In this document: positions 55,675 through 64,000 of the stretch, piece after piece
Layout of the letters: each line of letters opens with the position of its first letter
Position numbering within the stretch: position 1 is the stretch's first letter
NCBI GenBank assembly: GCA_946406115.1
Contig: OX291553.1
Coordinates: 12,901,001-12,965,000, forward strand
DNA: 64,000 nt
Source: Apoda limacodes
Lineage: Eukaryota > Arthropoda > Insecta > Lepidoptera > Limacodidae
Direction: 5' to 3'
Notes under the pieces: model-generated
The model's input: only the letters and a program-made list of their open reading frames with translations
Databases searched by the model: none
What the model was told of the DNA's origin: nothing
Position numbers and translations under genes: made by a program

Positions 55675-55810
55675 CCGCTTACCATCAGGCGGGCCGTAAG
55701 CTTGTTTGCCACCTTAGTGGTATAAAAAAAAAAAAGAAACAATTTTGTACTGAACCTTAAATAATTAATTACTAGGTGCCAGATTGGTGATGATTTAAAC
55801 AATGAAGAAA

Positions 55811-55956
55811 CTAACCAAGTGCGTTTCGTGCACGCATTAAGTAAGGGTTCCGTAAAATAAGTATTAGTGCGGATATCTAAAAACGTATGAACAAATTTTG
55901 TCAAAAACAATTTTCGTTGGTTGTAATGTACCATTTGGCTACGAAATCCTAGAAAT
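55811..55956 (+). mobile_element. CGGCCAAG repeat, short internal-deletion copy
   Basis: It starts AACCAAGTGCGTTTCGTGCA and GTAAGGGTTCCGTAAAAT, and ends GGCTACGAAATCCTAGAAAT, the worn head and tail of the family. Confidence 0.6.
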
Positions 55957-56740
55957 AAGTTTTTATGCTTAGATAAATATTGAAGTCCTTTTACAATATA
56001 AATGATTACTATCCATTGATTTTCTTTGCGGACAAAATATAAAATTAATTATGTTTTTGGCGATGATACTGCTTATTTAATCAATATTTTCGTTAAAAGT
56101 GCATTATTTTTGGGGCGCATTAAAAAAGTTGCACTAAATATATACTACTTAAACAGTGAACTTGCATTGCCATTAATATTAAACAAAGATAATGAACTAA
56201 CAAACATGAACTCCAAAGACCGGGCGCAAAAATGCTTATAATGTTACAATTTGGCCGGTAGTGAATGACCTCATTGCTGTTTTAAAGTTATTCTTCTAAG
56301 TACCTAATTTATAGTCTCTATAATAAGTCACTTTTACCTTTGATTCCCTCTCGAGACTGTATAAACAATCAAATGGGTACTCTTTTACACCACTGTTATT
56401 TCTAATACTGCCGTAGTAGTAAAGCAGACTATGCAGACCCTGTGAATTTTAGGCTGTATAATTTATGCCCATAAAATACAAGAGCTCTATAGCTTGCAAA
56501 ATGTAAATTGACAGACGTTATAGAGTTAGTGGCTACTTGACTGTCAGAATTTTCAATCGGCCTATAGCGAAAATTTTAGCTATATTATGGTTCAAAAGAA
56601 AAAGACCTGTCAAGCTTGGACAGACAGACAAACAGAGAGCGCATTGGCTTGGTAATAGGATCCCGTTAGCAGCCTTTTATCCAACCCTAAAAACAAATAT
56701 TCTGCTACGAATTTATTTAAGCGGTGGTGGATACCTACTT
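55957..56740. other. No gene; worn repeat tails
   Basis: Positions 56520-56560 share TAGTGGCTACTTGACTGTCA with 30550. Positions 56546-56695 carry GACAGACAGACAAACAGAGA and ...CCAACCCTAAAAAC, the tail of a CGGCCAAG-type repeat. Frames of 71 and 68 codons are not supported. Confidence 0.45.
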
Positions 56741-56744
56741 TGAA

Positions 56745-56875
56745 AGGCTTTTGTCGCTTACCGTAGTCCAGCAAAACTACTTGTGTAAGCCGTTAATCCG
56801 CCTTATGTCGCGGAGCGAGCAATGAACTTGCGAGTTTAGTTGGCGTAGCTTGCTACGGTGGCGTAGTGGTTAAAA
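56745..56875 (-). repeat. Dispersed repeat C, copy 3
   Basis: TGTAAGCCGTTAATCCGCCT, TATGTCGCGGAGCGAGCAAT and GGCGTAGCTTGCTACGGTGG correspond in reverse to 32837-32985 and 34900-35055, with more wear. Confidence 0.55.
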
Positions 56876-56897
56876 TATATCGAAAGATACTCTACGG

Positions 56898-57110
56898 CGG
56901 CGTTTCTCAACCAGTGGGGCGCGAAGCATTTGATAATAAAAAAAATACCTATAGCTTCATATAAAAGTTCTAGAAGAATTCTACAAGAATTCTTTTTTCC
57001 AAAAAGTAGTAATGGTTTTTAGTAAATTAACTAAAATTTTAGTAAGGGAGGCGTGAAGATTTTCGTAAGTCGTGAGGGAGGCGCGACTTCAAAAAGGTTG
57101 AGAAACCCTG
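56898..57110. mobile_element. hAT-like MITE, 213 bp
   Basis: The ends CGGCGTTTCTCAACCAGTGG and (reverse complement) CAGGGTTTCTCAACCTTTTT match the well-known CAGxGTTTCTCAACC hAT terminus. The flanks CTCTACGG (56890-56897) and CTCTTCGG (57111-57118) are an 8-bp target duplication with one change, the hAT-typical length. No coding capacity. Confidence 0.88.
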
Positions 57111-57118
57111 CTCTTCGG

Positions 57119-58489
57119 CATGTCTATGCACCAAATATTCCGTATATCTCCTTATAATATTAGGTCGCCCTTCATTAGGCCTCGAGGGTCATATTCCGAA
57201 TCGCATTTGTAATCCTTTATTCAGTTTACATTTTTTTGCAACGTTTTTGAGAAAAAGTAGGATAAACGCAAAATAACATCTGTTTAATTCGGCTACATTT
57301 CCAAACTACCTACATTTGAATTGTACCTGAAGGTACAACTAAAATTGTGTGAGGGTGAGTTCATAATAAAAGCGTTCTAAAATGTACAGAGTTCATAACA
57401 GTACAGAATAAATAAATTGTAGTAAGGTTCCGTAGATTGACTTTGTGGTTAATTCATCTTATATTATTTAGTTTTTTTTTTAATTTACAAAAAAAAGTGT
57501 TTGAAAAATGGTTGTTTTGTTAAGTACAAACCAAAGTGTGACCAAATTCAGCCGGCTGGTACTTATAGCAAAATCAGCGATCGCGATGGTCTTCAATACC
57601 TTAAAGAGTATTTCCACTGAACGTCTCAAATTTTGTATGTCTTGCAGGGACCTCCAATTAACTAGAATCATAAATTTCATATATGAACATATAATTCTTT
57701 AAATGTTCATATCCAAAAATCTATATTTATATCGCCTCGTATAACTTGTTTCGATTATTTCGAATTCGAATTGAACCTACCCAAGAAATGTTCACGGGAA
57801 AATGATAACGAATGAGTAACGTTGTCTTTATAATTAACTTCTGTTAAGGAAAGAGTAATTGGTCCGGCAATCGAAATCGCTAAATTTGCGTTTTCTTTAC
57901 GTTTTGAGACCTGAAGAATCGTTTGCCATCATTTTTAGAGTGATGTCTGTGTGCGTGTGCGTGTGTGTGTGTATGTAAGTTTTTTTTGCCCCTCGATATC
58001 TTAAGAACCAATGGCCCAAATTGCTCTCGTGACCGAAAATGTGTGAGCAAAATTGATTAGCCTGTTTGTTTTTTAACCCTTAAAAAATTTTTTTTTAAAC
58101 CGCAAAAATTATCTTCATGTATAAATTCTCAAATATAAAAAAAATATTATCAAGAAAAGTTGCTCGTGCCGAACTTGCTACTGAACTTATTTTTAAAATA
58201 AAAATTAAATAAAATAAATATAACATTTAAAATGAATACCTTACTATACGCCGCGGCACATAAGTCTAGCGGTGAGCGAAACGTAGAGGAGATGGTTGCG
58301 CATGAGTACTGTCGCACACGAAATATTTATTAATGTATGTAGATATTAATATATCGGCTAGATCGCGTAAATACGCAGATTTGTGCAAATTTTATAACAA
58401 AATTTAAAAAAAGCATCTGAAGGATTGTAGAAAATATAATAAGTTGTAAAACTTGCTATTGTCTAGTCACTATGCACTAGACTCTAGTG
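57119..58489. other. No gene; GT microsatellite
   Basis: A (GT)n-like tract lies at 57950-57975. Overlapping frames of 64-66 codons at 57480-57702 are open on both strands and have no motif. The rest is AT-rich. Confidence 0.4.
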
Positions 58490-58933
58490 CCAATAGCTCC
58501 GGCCCGCGAAAGGATTTTATCCGGCCCGCCGCCGGTTCTTAGAAATAATTACTATATGATACGCAATAATTATATTTTTACGGTCTGATGAACACCTTTA
58601 CTCGCTGCTGAGAGTTACTTCGTTGCAGCTCGAACCTGCATTCGACGATATTATAGCAAAAAACAATTTCATATGTCTCACACACCGACTGTACAGGGCC
58701 TTCATATAAAAGTTAAATTGTAATTTAGGTAAATTGTAAAGTAGGTAACATTTGCGCAAGTGTATAATGTTTATAATTTTATGTGATTAAACGATTTCAA
58801 ATAAAAAGTGTTTTATATTTTTATATGATTAAGTAACGGTTACAAATCAAAATTCATTTTGCTGCAATTCTGGCCCTCCTCTAAAATTTCTTAAACTTTC
58901 TGGCCCCCCATGAAGATAGTTTGCCCACCTCTG
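58490..58933. mobile_element. hAT-like MITE, 444 bp, perfect 8-bp target duplication
   Basis: The right end, reverse-complemented, reads CAGAGGTGGGCAAACTATCT, a classic hAT terminus. The left end keeps GGCCCGCGAAAGGATTTTAT but its outermost bases are altered (CCAATAGCTCC). CTCTAGTG flanks both sides exactly (58482-58489 and 58934-58941). CCGGCCCGCC strings near the left end and CTGGCCCTCC/CTGGCCCCCC near the right end are typical of this group. No transposase. Confidence 0.88.
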
Positions 58934-58941
58934 CTCTAGTG

Positions 58942-60429
58942 CATAACTTTATTAAGTTTTATTTTTTGAATTCAGTGTAAAAAAAAACTGTAAGTAATTA
59001 TTGTTTCAACACTTGTGCCATTTTTTAAACGCTATAATTAAATATACAAATGCGTTGAGTTGTTATAATAAATAGTCAAATCTTTGGAAGCGTAAATTTC
59101 CATACAAAAAACGAAAAGTTTCAAGACGTGATCGTAATTGAAATAACAAGAAGTATGAGAAAATTGCATCTGATCGTAATATATTTGAAATGTTCAATTA
59201 CAAGATTTTTCTCACTCTAACTCACGATAAAAAAGTAGTAAAAGGAAGGCAGCACAAAACATTTTACTTTGAAAGATAATAATTAATATAGTGTGCATAT
59301 GAGATAAAAGTTATATGAAAACCTTAAATGATTTTTAAGACCTGTTTGCCGATACCCTGCACACAATAGGGTAATAAGGCAACTTACGAGTTAATTTTGT
59401 TTTAGCAGTGTCTAAAGTATTTAGCAAATTTTGCCCTGCAGCAGGATCGTCAATTTAAGTCTGGTAACACTGTTAACAAATGGGATATTGTGGAGGTGTA
59501 TCATGTGTGTGGGTGAGTTAAAAGGTGTGCGGTTCAGTCTATTGTGTGGTCACCGCATCATATTCATATACACATGCTGACTTAGAGGCAAGCCGATTTA
59601 GATGTTTTTTTAATAGAGTTGTGCTTTAGAGCACATGTATGTATACTAAATTTCTTACCTCTACCTACTCCAAAAAACAAATTATTGTGCTCATAAATAT
59701 CGCAGTATTTTGACGATCTGATTTACTAAAATATAGTATTTTTCTTTTTGGGTTATTTAAGTCATTCTAATTTGGTAATATATAATAATATTACCGCACC
59801 TTTTTAGCACACAAATGTCATCTAAGTAGAAATAAACGTATAAATATACGAACGAGTTACGCAGACAATCCACGTTCAGCTCCACAAAAAAACACAAAGA
59901 CGTTTGTTTATTTCAAGACGACCAATTTGAAGCCACAATTCTTACGATACAAGCTCATACATAATAACTGAAAGTGTAATCGGACTTACACTGTAGTGAC
60001 TCTTGTGAAGTAACTTACGAGGCCGGTTTGTGTTGTTGGTATTTTCTTCAAATTATTATTGTATTGTCTAATTCGAAAATTATTGTTCAAATACCTGTTT
60101 GTTGAAATAGTATTATTTTAAGTGCGAGCAATTTATATTTGCGTTTGGTGAATTTTCTTTTTTTACAGTTTACAAAACAAAATGGCTTCTTAGCAGTTTG
60201 GCTTCGAATTGAATTGCTGTCTCTTAAGTAAATAAAATTAAAAAAAAAAAAATAATTGAATACACAAAGACCATCCATTTATTTAATACATCACGGGGCA
60301 TCATTTTTTTCATAAAAAAATATTAAAATAGTGGGACCGAGAGTTGAGGCCGCTCTTATGTATTTTGCTTGCTAAATAAAGACCACGGCAGGTCTGCTGC
60401 TAAGAGGTGGTAGGTAGTCTTACTACTTG
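58942..60429. other. No gene recognised
   Basis: AT-rich, with no supported frame. TACGAGTTAATTTTG and other pieces near 59390-59600 may be repeat-derived but are not identified. Confidence 0.35.
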
Positions 60430-60913
60430 AGTAGAAGATCAACTATTATGGGCCATGATAAAAAAATTTCATCTCAATCGTTTGAGCCGTTTCCGAGGTA
60501 CGCAAATAAACATATAAAATATAAAAATGGAACATACCTACAATCTAATATCGACCAAAATCGGCCAAATACACACTTTATGCGAAAAATAAATATGAAC
60601 GGGCTTCGCGTCTTATTCTTAATTAATTCTAACAGCCCTTCGATCTTCAAGAAACGAAGCCGATAAGTCATAAATTGACAATCAGAACAGTGAATGTATT
60701 AATATATGTACATACAAATATATTTTAATTTATCAATTACTGCGCGCGCATTTATGATGTGCGAGGCCGGCGGGCAGTTATGAGGGGAAAGGGCGGTAAG
60801 TACTATTTAAAAATATTTTTACCTTCTGTGTTTTTTTATAATTGAGCAGTTGTCGTAACAATCCTATGCCGATAACTAAATTTAAGGCGTGCGAAGCCGC
60901 TGGTAAAAGCTAG
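60430..60913 (+). mobile_element. Helitron-like element, GGTAAAAGCTAG end
   Basis: It ends ...GAAGCCGCTGGTAAAAGCTAG|T at 60913. TTTCATCTCAATCGTTTGAG at about 60468 corresponds to the AAATCGGTTCAG region of the family in reverse. The interior is expanded or rearranged (GC-rich patch 60742-60800). The 79- and 65-codon overlapping frames are not supported. Confidence 0.5.
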
Positions 60914-61938
60914 TATTAGATATAATGTGTTTATTCTTCTTCTTTTTAAGGTTAGACATTTAGACAAATAAGACGTCGAAGTTCAATGTTCTGTATAATG
61001 TGTATAATGTCAGCGTTTTTTTAGTTGGTTTATTTTTTGTTACAAGTTTATTTTTAAGAAATAAGTTTTTATTATTAAAAACTTTTTTAATTAAAATTTT
61101 GAACAGACATAAAATTAATAATTTACCTTTAATGCAGATAAAATTAAGGCTGTTGTGTGCTGTGTGAGAAATATAACGACAAATCAAACTGGAGCGATAT
61201 TGCCACCTTCTCCAATACCGATGGCAATAACATTCATACAATTTATATATGGTCATTTTTTTGTTTAGAAAACAAAATATTTTTGTAGGTACCTACTGTG
61301 TACGCTTACACTTGCTTGCAGTTTCTTTTTGTTTCGAGGATGTTTGTCGGGAATTAAACAGAATTCTGGGTGTAACTTATGGTTTATTCAACCCACTACT
61401 AACTTCATCGCCGACAATAATGGTATATTATAATAATAATCTATAATAATACATAACTTTTTAGTTTCTTCACTCCTGGACATCAGACATCTTTCTATAT
61501 ACTCTTATACATTATATTTAGCTATCTGTATGATGCTGTTTTCACTTTTCTCTTCCAATTGTTTTGGTTTGAAAACCACTCCTATTTCCTTTTAAAAATT
61601 ACCTAACTTTAGACACGTGGAAGTTGAATAATAAAAAGACTGATATTATTCCACTTCCCTTAAATTCCTATCAGGTATCTCCGACCTGGTACATATTTTC
61701 CACCGGCCGCATGCAAATTATAGCAACAAGTTGAGTTTAATTTTCCCTTGGTTTACCTATTACAATTTTGATATCACAGGTGAAAAGTATACAAATTGAC
61801 CTATAATTTTATCTAACCCGTGGACTTTATTAAGTGTCTATTTTATTATTTATTCATATTCTTATTTAAAAAACTAAAATATTAGTTTTCTCAAAGAAGG
61901 TTTTCTATATATTAAAACTTGATAGTAGTCAATCCATC
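60914..61938. other. No gene recognised
   Basis: AT-rich; a 98-codon minus-strand frame (60960-61256) is K/L/F/N-rich low complexity. Confidence 0.35.
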
Positions 61939-61946
61939 TCCTAGAG

Positions 61947-62353
61947 CAGAGATGGCGAACCCATGGCAATTCGGGCACGCCAATCATTTATGAAATTTCT
62001 ATTTTCACCTACGTATGCTTGCAAGTCATTTTTAGAAATAAACTCTAGTTTAGCTTCCATACTGCTTAGTAACAAAGTATGAGCCTGCCCTAATGTGAGA
62101 TTTTTAGCACCTAATTTGCAACAGCAGAAATCACACTATTTTTTTTTTTAATTTGAATATAAATATTAAACATTTCGATTGCTGTAAACATTTCGAGCTG
62201 CAAGTATCTAAATAGCTTTAAGTTAACAGCAATTCGTTTAATTTTTCTCCATTATTATTAAGTAACCCAGATTTTTTGACGGCACGTCTTAGGTACATTA
62301 TTGTTTTTTTCATAGAAAATTGCACATTCATTAATAAAGGTTTGCCATCCCTG
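61947..62353. mobile_element. hAT-like MITE, 407 bp, perfect 8-bp target duplication
   Basis: The left end CAGAGATGGCGAACCCATGG and the right end (reverse complement) CAGGGATGGCAAACCTTTAT form imperfect TIRs of the hAT CAGxGATGGCxAACC type. TCCTAGAG flanks it exactly at 61939-61946 and 62354-62361. GGGCACGCCAATCATTTATG near the left end and GACGGCACGTCTTAGG near the right end are subterminal. No transposase. Confidence 0.92.
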
Positions 62354-62361
62354 TCCTAGAG

Positions 62362-62556
62362 CGATTGATTGTCATATTAGAAAAAAGATAATCTATGGTC
62401 AATCAAATTATTATGAAATAGACATTTAGAACTTGTGACTTAAATGTGTGCATGCAATTGTGATCCTTAAGGTGGTAAACATTTTCTGACCGCGACCATA
62501 CAACATAAAAGTAAATGAACCTATTACATAAAGAAAATTTACCTAGTTTGTTATAA
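62362..62556. other. Short spacer between hAT MITE and gypsy remnant
   Basis: No feature seen. Confidence 0.35.
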
Positions 62557-63361
62557 CTATTCCCTACTCCTAAATAATGTTATCCTATTAAAATGTACTG
62601 GACCGACCTCTCTTCTAGTCCGAATGTTTTGTAATATTACATTTTTACTATGCAATAGCCTTGTAATTACGTAGGGACCTTTGAAAATTTTCCTTAATTT
62701 GTAAGAAAAAACCTGACATACGCTTGTCATAATGTAGTTATACTACGTTACCTACTTCTAGCTGTTTAGCTTACTTTTAGATTTAGCCTTATTATCAAAT
62801 ACTCTTTTCTGTATTCATTGCGCCCATTCTGTGTTTCGCACTACCTGCTGGTTTATCTGCCGTAATTCTAAGTCTCGGTCTCTCTAGGTTCTAATGTATT
62901 TCGCCCTAAATTCAATAAATTATTGTCACTAACTGTTTTCGGACTTCTCCCCATGAATATGTCGAATGGACAAAACTTTTATACGCGTGAATCATTTTAC
63001 GCACTAATAATTCCAAACTCTCCTGCCTTTCACTATCGTATTTCGCTAACATCTTTTTGATTGTCTTTATTCCTTTTTCTGCTATCCATTTGACATAGGA
63101 TGTGATATACTACTCATGATTTACCATCTTCATAACCCTTGAACTAAAAACTGATGCATGACCTGTACAAATCTCCGCACATGACCCATATGTTAGAAGA
63201 ATATCATCCGTAATAAATCCTAATACATTTTCTGTTTTATATATAGGAATTGCCTTCGCAATCATAAACTTCGAAAACGAATCCACCGCAATAATCACAT
63301 ACTGATTATCTCGACTCGTTGTTCTAAACAGACCTAATATATCTAGGGCATGTAGTGTCAA
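62557..63361 (-). pseudogene. Ty3/gypsy integrase remnant
   Basis: Minus strand from 63361: LHALDILGLFRTTSRDNQYV, IIAVDSFSKFMIAKAIP and ENVLGFITDDILLTYGS give the integrase core with its first catalytic Asp (LDILG). At the second catalytic position the usual TDxG is TGH, so Asp is replaced by Gly. After a stop the core continues with AEKGIKTIKKMLAKYD (the Glu of the triad is kept), then worn text. A C-terminal GPY/F-like block follows (GKFSKVPTITRLL, REVGPVHFNRI, about 62590-62690) and stops at 62557. Integrase inserts element cDNA. This copy is dead. No LTRs or primer site were identified. Confidence 0.82.
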
Positions 63362-63782
63362 GAAGCTTATATTAAAGAGGTAAGATCGTTAGTAGGATTT
63401 TTATCATATTATAGGAAGTTCATTCCCAATTTTACCCAAACAGTTACAGATTTAACCCGTAAAATAGGATATTTTCTTGGGGAGAGAGACAGGAAGCAGC
63501 ACTACAGAATTTATTAGCAAACTCCTCCGTTACTACGATATTTCTCAGATGACAAAAAATAGCAACGGACGCGAGCGACACATGTTCAGGAGCAGTTTAT
63601 TTTATTTACCACTAACGTGGCTAACAAGCTCACGGTCCGCCTGATGGTACCGTGGCTTATGGCTGCTTGTAATGAAATGAAAGGAAAAGTAATGTTTCCG
63701 ATAACATTTGCGTCAAGAAAGATTTCGGATGCAGAAAGAAATTATTCAATTACAGAGAAGAAATGCTTAGCATTGGTTTGGG
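63362..63782 (+). pseudogene. Ty3/gypsy RT thumb and RNase H remnant, opposite strand
   Basis: Plus strand: IKEVRSLVGFLSYYRKFIPN + FTQTVTDLTRK (63371-63450) is the RT end/connection block. A frame change is followed by LLANSSVT and KIATDASDTCSGAV, the start of RNase H with its first Asp. The frame is interrupted by a short LINE tail (63601-63662). It resumes with NEMKGKVMFPITFAS and RKISDAERNYSITEKKCLAL + VWA (about 63671-63785), ending at a stop. RNase H removes the RNA template during reverse transcription. It points away from the integrase remnant, so the two cannot be one uninterrupted element in its original order. Confidence 0.82.
63601..63662 (-). mobile_element. CR1-type LINE 3' tail inserted in the RNase H remnant
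   Basis: TTTATTTACCACTAACGTGG, CTAACAAGCTCACGGTCCG and CCTGATGGTACCGTGGCTTA are the reverse complement of the last ~60 bp of the CR1-type family. TTAT occurs at both edges (63597-63600, 63657-63660), but using it as a duplication does not restore a frame cleanly. Confidence 0.72.
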
Positions 63783-64000
63783 CATAAGATTTTTGTAAGT
63801 GAGGATGCGGAACAAACGAAGGTACAAGCGGACTTTACCGTTTTATGATGATTTTTTCATCTACGATACCACAGATTTTTGGCTGTGCCAATATACGAAA
63901 GAGAACGAACCCCTTCTGTTTATATACCTTTTGATTGCTCCTGATTTATCTCATAAAAGACCTGATGAGGATCTTTTTTACTAACTTTTCCTCTAAGAGC
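63783..64000. other. Window end; no feature assigned
   Basis: A 61-codon frame (63799-63984) lies where further gypsy pol would be expected, but I see no RNase H or integrase motif in it. Confidence 0.35.

Larger units (their letters stand above)
52111..55735 (+). mobile_element. CR1-type non-LTR retrotransposon, near full-length
   Basis: The 5' end GAGAGGTAGGGCACTGC is shared with the 1771 copy. A 5' UTR of about 600 bp precedes one long ORF. The 3' UTR (55675-55735) reads CGCTTACCATCAGGCGGGCC, GTAAGCTTGTTTGCCACC, TTAGTGGTATAAAAAAAAAA. No clear target duplication flanks it. The element is GC-richer than its surroundings and the ORF is undamaged, so this is the youngest insertion of the family here. 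No separate ORF1 for a gag-like protein is evident. A 60-codon leader frame is conserved between copies. Confidence 0.9.

Overview
The window looks like nuclear DNA from a moth or butterfly. It is AT-rich and dense with mobile-element debris, and it carries several hallmarks I know from lepidopteran genomes: CR1-type LINE tails ending in ...GTGGTATAAAA, the CGGCCAAGTGCGAGTCGG repeat, A|TC...CTAG|T Helitron-like elements, tRNA- and 5S-derived SINEs, and an RTE tail with GAATTT repeats. The species call is inference from these families; no search was run.

Only one host-gene piece is supported. It is a 63-codon first coding exon of a nicotinic acetylcholine receptor alpha-type subunit on the minus strand (37645-37833). 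It has a signal peptide, the [16 protein letters not shown] block and a GTAAGT donor. A 6-codon upstream ORF ends in a TGATG overlap with the main start. No second exon was found to the left, so positions 1-37644 are probably (part of) a first intron longer than 37.6 kb. Positions above about 37.9 kb are then upstream flank.

Layout: 0-7 kb holds a tRNA-SINE and a cluster of CR1-type LINE copies, including one with most of its endonuclease deleted. 9-14.5 kb holds three copies of a TIR element, a CR1 fragment abutting a 35-bp minisatellite with higher-order structure, and a Helitron helicase fossil. 16-24 kb holds a 5S-derived SINE, a perfect 30-bp hairpin and minor repeats. 26-31 kb holds a 5'-truncated jockey-type LINE, a SINE, and a dead DDE transposase split by an RTE fragment. 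31-37 kb holds a small MITE and Helitron-like elements.

37.6-37.9 kb is the receptor exon. 42-51 kb holds a Helitron-like element, foldback/TIR elements and a mariner-like MITE. 52.1-55.7 kb holds a CR1-type LINE with an uninterrupted 986-aa endonuclease/reverse transcriptase ORF, the only intact long ORF. 56-62.4 kb holds three hAT-like MITEs with 8-bp target duplications. 62.5-63.8 kb holds two back-to-back, oppositely oriented Ty3/gypsy pol remnants.

The genes do not form a pathway. The coherent story is a receptor gene whose large intron and upstream flank have been colonised repeatedly, with several nested insertions still readable.
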